Part shown: positions 1 through 6,016 of the stretch, piece by piece
How positions within the stretch are numbered: the stretch's first letter is position 1
Layout of the letters: every line of letters starts with the position of its first letter
Assembly (NCBI GenBank): GCA_031287395.1
Contig: JAITTA010000022.1
Location: 1-7,548 of the forward strand
Reading direction: 5' to 3'
DNA from: Dysgonamonadaceae bacterium
GTDB taxonomy: Bacteria > Bacteroidota > Bacteroidia > Bacteroidales > Azobacteroidaceae
DNA: 7,548 nt
The notes under the pieces: model-generated
What the model saw: only the letters and a program-made list of their open reading frames with translations
Told to the model about the DNA's origin: nothing
The model's database searches: none
Made by a program: the position numbers and the translations under genes

Positions 1-1592
1 TTTTGAGCCATGTATATATCCCAACCTCTCATACCTGCCAGCCAATTATTTTTAATCATTTGACTATGAGGGCCACCATAAACATAAATTACCACGGGAT
101 ATTTACGTGAAGGGTCGAAATCCACCGGCCGCACCAACCGATAATACAGATCGGATACCCCATCCGCAGCTTTAAGCGATCCTAACGAAACCACAGGTAA
201 TTTGTAACCGGCATACGGGTCGGACGCTTTTTGCAGTACTGCAGACTTTTTATTCCCTGTTTGAATCAAAACCTGATTCAAAGGGGTTTCCTTATTTGAA
301 TACTGATCCAACAAGTAATTTCCGGAAGGACTCAGTGAAGCGGCATGAACACCGGGTTCGTATGTTAGCCGTATTTTTTCTCCTGTTTCGATGTTTATCT
401 TGTAAACCTGAGTTTCAACCGGGTTCAACTCATTGGACACAATAAAAACAAACTGTTCCTTATCATCCAAACCAATCAGTTGTAAAACATCGGCTTTGCC
501 TGACGTTATCTTCCTGATTAAAGTCCCGTCGGTACGGTAAAGGTATAATTGATTGTATCCGTCACGTTTGCTTTGCCAGATAAACTGTTCCGGATTCCGT
601 TTTAAGAAAAGCATGGGATTAACCGGTTCCACATACTTCCCGTTTGTTTCTGTAAACAAGGTCCGTTCCATCACCCCTGTCTGTATATTATAACAGTTTA
701 CGGTACAAGTATCCTGTCCCCTGTTTAACTCCGCAATATATAAAAATTTTTCGTCGGGACTCCAGGACAGGTTTGTCAAATAACGGTCTTTCGGCTCTCC
801 CGTTTTCAGGGAAACAGTACGCCCGCTGCCCAAATTGTGTACGCACACGGTTACTTCATGGCTTGTCATACCGGCCATCGGATATTTGATAGATTTCAAT
901 TCCGCTTCACGTGTAGAAATATCCACAAGAGGATAATCACCGACCATCCTTTCATCCATACGATAAAATGCGAGGTAATTTCCGCCGGGCGACCAGAACG
1001 TTCCTTTATTGATTCCAAACTCATTGCGATGAACAGCCTGACCATTGATAATATTCTTGTCCTGGTCTTTTGCCACTTCCAACGGCAATCCTTCATCCGA
1101 AACGAAAAGATTATTATCGATTGTAAATGCAATCCTTTGATTCTCAAAACAGAAATCAACATTTTTCCAATCCTTTTCCTGCCTGATTTGTTTCAGTATT
1201 TGCTTGTTCCGGATATCGAATAAAATGTATTTCATCGAATTCTTATCTTCCAAAAGAATCGCTGCTACTTCACGTCCTCCTATTTTTTTGAAAGAGATCC
1301 GGCCGACATTGGCTTTATCGTCCGATAATATTTCTTTCAATTCTTTATTTGTAATCAATACCGTCTTCTTTGAAGGAGACTTGGGATTCACCAGATACAA
1401 TGTATCCTGATTAGACATCGCTACCTGTTCTCCGTACCACCGGGTTTGAAAAGGGAAACGAGGGATCAACTTTGCATAATTCTTTCCGCCCGGAAGCAGG
1501 TCTTCCAGAGTCAGTTCCTGAGAAAGGACATTCACATTTGCAAATGTGAATAAAATAATCAACAAATAAACCAATCGCTTCAAATTTCCCAT
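1..1592 (-). CDS. ptpA: Secreted S9 prolyl tripeptidyl peptidase / DPP IV-like serine peptidase, N-terminal 530 codons (runs off the left edge)
   Basis: The family removes peptides from the N-terminus of substrates after proline; Porphyromonas PtpA releases Xaa-Xaa-Pro tripeptides in the envelope and feeds peptide catabolism. I translated the frame and found it open from the ATG at 1590-1592 to base 1. Residues 1-24 form a signal peptide (MGNLKRL, a hydrophobic core, cleavage near VLS-QE). Residues about 30-480 fit the DPP IV beta-propeller: AFYRMDER has Glu214, at the place of the glutamate that holds the substrate amino terminus, followed by YPMAGMTSHEVTV, LTNLSWSPDE and FIWQSKRDGYNQLYLY, which match PtpA as I remember it. 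YVYGGPHSQ (503-511) opens the alpha/beta-hydrolase domain, and Tyr505 matches the oxyanion-hole tyrosine of DPP IV. The Ser-Asp-His triad, about 200 residues further on, lies outside the window. The start overlaps the end of the methyltransferase gene by 13 bases, suggesting translational coupling. Family assignment is firm; tripeptidyl rather than dipeptidyl specificity is inferred from similarity. Confidence 0.9.
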   Translation of the reverse strand, partial: MGNLKRLVYLLIILFTFANVNVLSQELTLEDLLPGGKNYAKLIPRFPFQTRWYGEQVAMSNQDTLYLVNPKSPSKKTVLITNKELKEILSDDKANVGRISFKKIGGREVAAILLEDKNSMKYILFDIRNKQILKQIRQEKDWKNVDFCFENQRIAFTIDNNLFVSDEGLPLEVAKDQDKNIINGQAVHRNEFGINKGTFWSPGGNYLAFYRMDERMVGDYPLVDISTREAELKSIKYPMAGMTSHEVTVCVHNLGSGRTVSLKTGEPKDRYLTNLSWSPDEKFLYIAELNRGQDTCTVNCYNIQTGVMERTLFTETNGKYVEPVNPMLFLKRNPEQFIWQSKRDGYNQLYLYRTDGTLIRKITSGKADVLQLIGLDDKEQFVFIVSNELNPVETQVYKINIETGEKIRLTYEPGVHAASLSPSGNYLLDQYSNKETPLNQVLIQTGNKKSAVLQKASDPYAGYKLPVVSLGSLKAADGVSDLYYRLVRPVDFDPSRKYPVVIYVYGGPHSQMIKNNWLAGMRGWDIYMAQ

Positions 1593-2788
1593 GATCCGGT
1601 ATTTTTTTTCAATTTCAACCGGTGTTCTCCGGTTTCATCATTAAAATCTTTCCGTTTCCCGCTGAATATTTCATATTTACGAAACTCACAATCCAGAGAA
1701 CCGTTGATCAACTTTTCTTTGGCAGAAGGTTTGAGGCCGATCTTATCAAAACCATCCTTATTCGAAGATAAAATCCATGCCGTATATCCGGTAAAAACAT
1801 GCTTGATCCGTTCCCCAATCATTCCGTACAGGGCCATCAGGTCACGGGGATTCAATCGTTCACCGTACGGAGGATTAGTTACCAGAACACCTGGAAGTGG
1901 CGGAGCTTTCTCGTATTTCTGAAAAGGTTTAACCTCTAATTCAATATATTTGGAAAGCCCGGCATTCCTGACGTTGCGGGTTGCAATAGCAATTGCTTTA
2001 TCGGAAATATCCGAACCGTATGCCTTATATTCAAATTCACGTTCTCCACTATCATCCGAACTTATTTCCCTGAATAACTCTTCATCAAAATCGTCCCATT
2101 TCTCGAAAGCATATTTTTCCCTGTATATTCCGGGAGGGATATTGCGTGCTATGAGTACCGCTTCCATGAGTAAAGTCCCGGAACCACACATCGGATCTAC
2201 AAAATTGGAATCACCTTTCCAGCCTGTTTTCAGGATCATTCCGGCAGCAAGCACTTCATTCAGAGGAGCCTCTGTTTCTTCAATCCGGTATCCCCGTTTG
2301 TGAAGAGATTCTCCCGAACTATCGATCGATACCGTACAATCCTTATGGGAAATATGGACGTGAAGCTGTAAATCAGGATTATTTATCCTTACGGAAGGAC
2401 GGTCTTCCCCTTTTTCCGTAAAGTAATCCACTATCGCATCTTTTGTCCGGTATGCAACAAATTTGGAATGAGTAAAAACCTCCGAATGGACCACGGCATC
2501 AATGGCGAACGTCTTTTTCCCATCCAAATACCGTTCCCAAGGAATTTCCTTTACTTTTTCATAAACCTCATCCGAACTCTTTGCAGTAAAAACAGTGATG
2601 GTTTTTAAAATCCGAAGAGCTGCACGACAATGAAAATTCGCTTTATACATCAAAGCCTTATCCCCTTCAAATGCAACCATTCTCCTTCCCATTTGCAAAT
2701 TATCGGCGCCGAGGGCTATCAATTCAGATGCCAGTACCTGCTCAAGTCCATACAGGGTTTTCGCGACCATTTGAAAAGTATCTTTCAT
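1580..2788 (-). CDS. THUMP-domain class I SAM-dependent RNA methyltransferase (RlmL N-domain / YpsC type)
   Basis: This is a predicted cytoplasmic N2-guanine methyltransferase acting on large-subunit rRNA. Of the 402 residues, about 60-155 form the RNA-binding THUMP region, with IDAVVHSEVFTHSKFVAYRTKDAIVD typical of the family split over 96-121. Residues 162-183 (LHKRGYRIE...APLNEVLAAG) are the usual linker. DPMCGSGT at 198-205 is SAM-binding motif I, GSDIS at 258-262 is the acidic motif II strand, and NPPYGERL at 305-312 contains the catalytic NPPY tetrapeptide of N2-guanine or N6-adenine methylation. The length fits the single-domain family; E. coli RlmL is much longer because it is fused to a second methyltransferase (RlmK), which is absent here. 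It starts 17 bases after the Nim-like gene and its last codons overlap the peptidase start, so it is very probably cotranscribed. No strong Shine-Dalgarno sequence precedes the ATG. The modified base (G2445 by analogy with RlmL) is inference, so I give no symbol. Confidence 0.93.
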   Translation of the reverse strand: MKDTFQMVAKTLYGLEQVLASELIALGADNLQMGRRMVAFEGDKALMYKANFHCRAALRILKTITVFTAKSSDEVYEKVKEIPWERYLDGKKTFAIDAVVHSEVFTHSKFVAYRTKDAIVDYFTEKGEDRPSVRINNPDLQLHVHISHKDCTVSIDSSGESLHKRGYRIEETEAPLNEVLAAGMILKTGWKGDSNFVDPMCGSGTLLMEAVLIARNIPPGIYREKYAFEKWDDFDEELFREISSDDSGEREFEYKAYGSDISDKAIAIATRNVRNAGLSKYIELEVKPFQKYEKAPPLPGVLVTNPPYGERLNPRDLMALYGMIGERIKHVFTGYTAWILSSNKDGFDKIGLKPSAKEKLINGSLDCEFRKYEIFSGKRKDFNDETGEHRLKLKKNTGSWEI

Positions 2789-2805
2789 ATTTAACTTATA
2801 TGCTT

Positions 2806-3273
2806 TTATTTATGAGGTGCCCCAAATTCTTTACAGGACATCCGATCAATTTTTATTGTCCAGATTTTCACATTGATCACAGCCGGGTCCGAATATTTGA
2901 ATTCTTCATCGGAATAATGAGACATGATCATATTCAGAGCATCGACTTTTTTTTCAAAATCATCCACAAAACGTACAGTTCCGTATGCAATTACGCTTCG
3001 GGCTTTCATCCGGTAACTACAAGCCACCTGCGGATGCTGGAAAGCCAATTGATGTCCACTGCTGAAAGTAATGCAAACACGGTTGTTTTTTTCAAGCAAC
3101 CGGATACTACGTCCTTCCGGAGCCGAATGAAGGTAAATCACCTGGTCTTTATACCCAAAGTTCATAGGAATGACATACGGCTCGTCGCCATCGACGAATC
3201 CAACGTAACAAACGTCGCAACCGGCTATGACTTTTTCTATTTCTTCGCGATTCTCAATATAAATTGTTTTCAT
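2806..3273 (-). CDS. Pyridoxamine 5'-phosphate oxidase-family, Nim-like flavin-binding protein
   Basis: This 155-residue split-barrel protein belongs to the flavin-binding family that includes the 5-nitroimidazole reductase NimA and many FMN-binding proteins of unknown substrate. Visible signatures are CDVCYVGFVDGDEPYVIPMNFGY (spread over 19-41), the first barrel strands; IYLHSAPEGR (46-55), with His49 at the place of the NimA histidine near the cofactor; VCITFSSGHQL; and ACSYRMKARSVIAYGTVRFV, the conserved second half. The C-terminus VKIWTIKIDRMSCKEFGAP is also characteristic. Length is normal and the frame intact. It lies 69 bases after argB and 17 before the methyltransferase gene. No clear promoter is visible in the 69-base gap (TATTTTTC is one mismatch from TAnnTTTG and lacks an upstream TTTG), so expression from the argB promoter is likely. 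Many chromosomal relatives are not resistance genes, so nitroimidazole resistance should not be assumed. The natural substrate is unknown. Confidence 0.9.
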   Translation of the reverse strand: MKTIYIENREEIEKVIAGCDVCYVGFVDGDEPYVIPMNFGYKDQVIYLHSAPEGRSIRLLEKNNRVCITFSSGHQLAFQHPQVACSYRMKARSVIAYGTVRFVDDFEKKVDALNMIMSHYSDEEFKYSDPAVINVKIWTIKIDRMSCKEFGAPHK

Positions 3274-3342
3274 GATTCTGAGGGAAAAATACTATTAATT
3301 GGTCCATGCGACATCGGGCGAATACAATTTGTACTTCCGGTA

Positions 3343-4110
3343 TTACCGGATTTTTGTGCCTCGACCGGTATGGATTTCCGATGCATGTGAAATGATGATC
3401 TCTTTTACTCCGGAACGGATAGCCTCCAATGCATTTTCAAGTTTAGGAATCATTCCTCCATTGATAATTCCCTGGGAAACATACTGTTCAAACAGACAGG
3501 TATCTATTTCAGGAATCACACTATCATCATCGTTTTCATTCGACAAGACTCCTTTTTTCTCAAAGCAATAAATCAGCCGGACATCAAAGTACCGGGCAAA
3601 CGCTTTCGCTGCCTCTCCCGCTATCGTATCTGCATTCGTATTCAGGATATTTCCTTTTCCATCGTGGGTCAAAGGGGCTAATACGGGAACAACTCCACGG
3701 CGGATCAATTCGGACGGAAGTTCGGCATTGACCTGTTTCACATCCCCCACATAACCATAATCGATGTTTTTTACCGGCCTTTTATCTGATAATATGATGT
3801 TTAGGTCCGCTCCGGTTAACCCGATTGCATTCAATCCTAACGATTGAAGCCCGGCAACAATATTTTTGTTTACCAGGCCTCCATATACCATTGTGACTAT
3901 TTTCAGAGTTTCGCGATCCGTGATACGACGTCCGTCCACCATCCGATTTTCTATTCCTAATCGTTCGGCAATACGTGTTGCAGAACGGCCACCCCCATGT
4001 ACCAATACTTTGTGGCCTTCTATAAAGGAGAAATCTTTCAACAATTGTTTTAACGATTCTTCTTCTTCAACAATTTTTCCTCCTACTTTGACAATTGTCA
4101 ACTCTTCCAT
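3343..4110 (-). CDS. argB: Acetylglutamate (or N-acylglutamate) kinase
   Basis: ArgB phosphorylates the gamma-carboxylate of N-acylglutamate with ATP, the second step of arginine biosynthesis, in the cytoplasm. At 255 residues it matches the compact E. coli-type enzyme. Landmarks of the amino-acid kinase fold are VKVGGK (7-12, with Lys8 at the catalytic phosphate-binding position), VHGGGR (37-42), VDGRRITDRETLKIV (58-72), GLTGADLN (97-104), NTNADTIAGEAA (157-168, with the conserved Asn159 and Asp161) and INGGMIPKLENALEA (216-230, with Lys223 matching the transition-state lysine). The end, IHTGRGTKIR, is typical. It lacks the N-terminal helix of hexameric arginine-inhibited kinases, so arginine feedback is unlikely. 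In Bacteroides fragilis the pathway uses N-succinylornithine, so the true substrate may be N-succinylglutamate rather than N-acetylglutamate; the sequence alone does not decide this. No other arg gene is in the window. It is first in the minus-strand block, behind a consensus promoter. Confidence 0.97.
   Translation of the reverse strand: MEELTIVKVGGKIVEEEESLKQLLKDFSFIEGHKVLVHGGGRSATRIAERLGIENRMVDGRRITDRETLKIVTMVYGGLVNKNIVAGLQSLGLNAIGLTGADLNIILSDKRPVKNIDYGYVGDVKQVNAELPSELIRRGVVPVLAPLTHDGKGNILNTNADTIAGEAAKAFARYFDVRLIYCFEKKGVLSNENDDDSVIPEIDTCLFEQYVSQGIINGGMIPKLENALEAIRSGVKEIIISHASEIHTGRGTKIR
4088..4101. repeat. 14-bp perfect palindrome inside the start of argB
   Basis: TTGACAATTGTCAA is a perfect 14-base inverted repeat about ten bases inside the argB start codon, encoding parts of residues 4-8. 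It lies about 35-50 bases downstream of the predicted -7 element. It could be a chance result of the TIVK coding sequence, or an operator or small hairpin near the translation start. No function can be assigned. Confidence 0.4.
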
Positions 4111-4135
4111 TTAAATTAAAGAAATGATCAGGCTA

Positions 4136-4167
4136 CAAATTTAACCAAATTTTCGGAGTTTTTCAAA
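4136..4167 (-). promoter_or_regulatory. Bacteroidota-type promoter driving argB
   Basis: On the minus strand, TTTG (4164-4167) is followed after 20 bases by TAAATTTG (4136-4143). This matches the Bacteroidota primary-sigma consensus of a -33 TTTG and a -7 TAnnTTTG at normal spacing. Transcription would start near 4129-4131, giving a leader of about 20 bases before the argB ATG at 4110. It is the only full-match promoter I noticed for the four-gene block. The rest of the 92-base gap between argB and the fused regulator gene shows no convincing terminator hairpin. Confidence 0.7.
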
Positions 4168-4202
4168 TTCAAAGAGATTCAAACGAAATATTATTTTGAG
4201 TT

Positions 4203-5105
4203 CTAAAAACCCTCTTTTATCTGCCTGAGCGCTTTTTCCGGAACTTCGAGATTATGAGAGACATTAGGAGTCGAGACCTGTATAAGAGATTTTCTTGTAT
4301 TAATCCGACGGATGTATTGCCGGTTTATTATCAGGCTTCTCCCGGTTCGAATAAACAGGTCTTGAGGCAACGCTTTTTCGATTTCGCCCAAACGTTCGAA
4401 GATCTCTTCCGTATCGCCGTTGGCCAGAGCGATTTGCGCGTAGTTTCCATCAGCTTTGACAAAAACAATATCCTCCGGTTTCAAAAGAATAACTCCACTG
4501 AAATTTCTAAATTTTAATATTTTTTCACTTTTAATAACGTTAATTAAGGATTGTATGCCGAAAGTGGAGGTGGAGCGTTCCTTGAATCGTTTGACGGCTT
4601 CGGAAAGACTATCCAGCATCACCGGTTTTACCAAATAATCGATTGCAGCCAGTTTGAAAGCTTTCAGAAGGTATTTGGAATCGGTATAAGCCGTGGTAAA
4701 AATAATTTCAGGCGGAGTAAACGTGTCACAACTCAGCGTATATAGTTCTTCGGCAAGCCACAAGCCGTTTTTATCCGGAAGCTGGATATCCAGAAAAATC
4801 AGATCGGGTTTAAGACGTAAAATCTCAAGAACATGTTTATTATTTGCCGCCACTTCACGACCGACACCGTTATCTTCTACGCTGACACAAACACGATCAC
4901 CCGTCTGAACAGCTCTAACGACCAACAAGCCGCCCGATTGAATCATCGAAAATCCGTGTTTAACGGCGTTTTCGCAATAAGTATGTAAAACTATGTTCGG
5001 CATTTGTACGGAATCATTAACCGTTTCATCGATTTCGAACCGGTAATCAAATTTACCGAGAAAACGCAGCTTCTCCAGTTCGAGGTACATCTTCACATAC
5101 TCCAT
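4203..5105 (-). CDS. Truncated LytS-type histidine kinase fused in frame to an N-terminally deleted LytTR response regulator (probable deletion product)
   Basis: This 300-residue frame joins two normally separate, adjacent two-component genes. Residues 1-83 are the C-terminal part of a LytS/YehU-type kinase: YVKMYLELEKLRF follows the usual position of the phosphorylated histidine, PNIVLHTYCENAVKHG (36-51) is the N box with Asn46, and DNGVGR (78-83) is the G1 box. The G2 glycine loop and the dimerisation/His segment are missing. From about residue 92, ILRLKPDLIFLDIQLPDKNG is a receiver with phosphoacceptor Asp106, the conserved Thr of FTTAY (136-140) and Lys160, but the N-terminal strand and its acidic pair, which bind Mg2+, are absent. 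Residues about 195-300 are an apparently complete LytTR DNA-binding domain (ILLKPEDIVFVKADGNY, FIRTGRSLIINRQYI). An in-frame stop (TGA) lies two codons before the ATG, and unrelated sequence begins there, so the kinase 5' end is also lost. Signalling is very unlikely; DNA binding by the tail is possible if it is expressed. Confidence 0.85.
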   Translation of the reverse strand: MEYVKMYLELEKLRFLGKFDYRFEIDETVNDSVQMPNIVLHTYCENAVKHGFSMIQSGGLLVVRAVQTGDRVCVSVEDNGVGREVAANNKHVLEILRLKPDLIFLDIQLPDKNGLWLAEELYTLSCDTFTPPEIIFTTAYTDSKYLLKAFKLAAIDYLVKPVMLDSLSEAVKRFKERSTSTFGIQSLINVIKSEKILKFRNFSGVILLKPEDIVFVKADGNYAQIALANGDTEEIFERLGEIEKALPQDLFIRTGRSLIINRQYIRRINTRKSLIQVSTPNVSHNLEVPEKALRQIKEGF

Positions 5106-5447
5106 GCCGGTTCATACGGAGGATGGAATACCAAACCGGGAATACAATATGTACCCAACGGCAGAAGACCGGTAGCTCCTTTTTCCTATTCCCGCGGGGG
5201 AAGTCCTGTTATAGATGAAAAATCCCGGGAAGGTGAAGGATTCTTTTATGCATCCATTCCTGCATCAAAAAAATTCATGCACACCCTGTTCGAAAATGTT
5301 GCCAACGAACCGTTACCTATTTCAATTACTATAAATGACAGGAAAAAAGAAAACTATGTTATCCCTCCAAAAGAAAAATTAACGGTAAAAAATGACATCT
5401 CTTCTACCAAAGGTGAAATTAATAACACTTCCCAATTTCCCGAATAA
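5106..5447 (+). pseudogene. C-terminal fragment of an unidentified protein (plus strand)
   Basis: From the breakpoint at about 5106 a plus-strand frame reads 113 codons to a TAA at 5445-5447, starting AGSYGGWNTKPGIQYVPNG and containing SREGEGFFYASIP, NEPLPISITINDRK and YVIPPKEKLTV. The composition looks like genuine protein, with alternating beta-strand-like segments near the end, but I do not recognise the family. The frame stays open back to a Met at 5004; those first codons are antisense to the kinase remnant and are probably not coding, so the fragment has lost its own start. No signal peptide or membrane segment is visible. The last dozen or so codons may belong to the neighbouring remnant, whose antisense reading overlaps here. 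I call it the 3' part of a gene cut by the rearrangement that also removed the kinase 5' end. An ORF finder would report 5004-5447 as a hypothetical gene. Confidence 0.45.
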
Positions 5448-5760
5448 TAAGCTTTATCCAATTGTTTCACCAGTTCCGGATTATGATTCAATTTAGCCAT
5501 ATGTCGTAAATCATTATAAACATAAAAGTTCAGCCATTTCCGGATTCGGATACAAGCGTTCTTTTACTTTCATTGGAGGATATAATCCGCCATAACTTTG
5601 GAAATAAGATGCTTTCTGATCAATACACCAACGTATCCCATTCATACATGAACTCGTCCTTGTTTTTTTATCATCGACTTTCCTTTGTTTTTTACCAATA
5701 TACCCGTTCATGTAAAAAATCCGGTGATTCATGTCCCGTAAAATATTGTTCGTAATTCAA
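5433..5760 (-). pseudogene. Frameshifted remnant of an unidentified gene (minus strand)
   Basis: Read on the minus strand, several protein-like stretches follow one another in different frames: ERLNYEQYFTGHESPDFLHE then RVYW and a stop; KDEFMYEWDTLVY and a stop; IDQKASYFQSYGGLYPPMKV then KERLYPNPE; and, after a one-base shift near 5540-5550, KWLNFYVYNDLRHMAKLNHN then PELVKQLDKAYYSGNW. Their order, common direction and natural composition suggest one former coding sequence with at least two frameshifts or small deletions. The longest single open stretch (5514-5732) is a product of this decay and not a real 72-residue gene. I do not recognise the protein. The piece ends near 5433, where it meets the plus-strand fragment. 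No promoter or start can be assigned. Confidence 0.5.
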
Positions 5761-5963
5761 CCGTTCAAATATTTTTGCTTCAAAAAAATTTCATTTACGT
5801 TTGCTTGCAGAAGAATTTCATTATTTTTATTAAGCCCATTACAACAGGATTTTTTCTAATAAATAATATTTTTATATACAGTTATATAAGTTTAATCAAT
5901 TGCAGTTCAATTTAAATTAAAAAAATATTTTTTAACTTTAATTATAGAACATTGTTGGAATAT
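5761..5963. other. AT-rich intergenic stretch without a gene
   Basis: About 200 bases of very AT-rich DNA with many A and T runs separate the remnants from the secreted-protein gene. I see no plausible coding frame, tRNA-like fold or strong GC hairpin. It contains the first copy of a 12-base direct repeat (5882-5893). It probably serves as the upstream region of the gene beginning at 6017. Confidence 0.6.
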
Positions 5964-5975
5964 TTATATAAGTTT
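5882..5975 (+). repeat. 12-bp direct repeat TTATATAAGTTT, two copies 82 bases apart
   Basis: TTATATAAGTTT occurs at 5882-5893 and again at 5964-5975. The second copy contains the consensus -7 element TAAGTTTG (5969-5976); the first gives TAAGTTTA, one mismatch away. The pair could be tandem promoters, a duplicated regulatory segment, or chance in AT-rich DNA. Confidence 0.5.
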
Positions 5976-5976
5976 G
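5969..5976 (+). promoter_or_regulatory. Candidate Bacteroidota -7 element for the T9SS protein gene
   Basis: TAAGTTTG fits the TAnnTTTG consensus exactly, but no TTTG stands at the usual distance upstream; the nearest is a TTG at 5952-5954, with a spacing of only 14. If used, transcription would start near 5983. That leaves about 33 bases before the ATG at 6017 but only about 10 before the ATG at 5993, which supports the downstream start. Confidence 0.45.
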
Positions 5977-6016
5977 AAAATTATTACTCTGTATGTTTTA
6001 TTTAAATCTTACACTC

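Noticed and set aside
837..1223. Plus-strand open frame of 128 codons
   Set aside because: It lies wholly antisense to the peptidase, whose minus-strand translation is clearly homologous to S9 peptidases.
2806..3273. Nitroimidazole resistance gene
   Set aside because: Only family membership is visible; many chromosomal members of this flavin-binding family have no link to resistance.
3336..3355. Terminator-like palindrome TCCGGTATTACCGGA followed by TTTTT
   Set aside because: The T run follows only on the plus strand, which has no gene to terminate there; the loop is one base and the repeat overlaps the argB stop codon.
2671..3390. Plus-strand open frame of 239 codons
   Set aside because: It crosses the ends of three well-supported minus-strand genes and its translation is not protein-like.
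5514..5732. Minus-strand open frame of 72 codons as an independent small gene
   Set aside because: Its peptide continues into neighbouring frames, which fits a frameshifted remnant better than a complete small protein.
5993..6016. Upstream ATG for the T9SS protein
   Set aside because: It would add MFYLNLTL before a standard MKKN signal peptide and would leave a leader of only about ten bases after the predicted promoter; it cannot be fully excluded.
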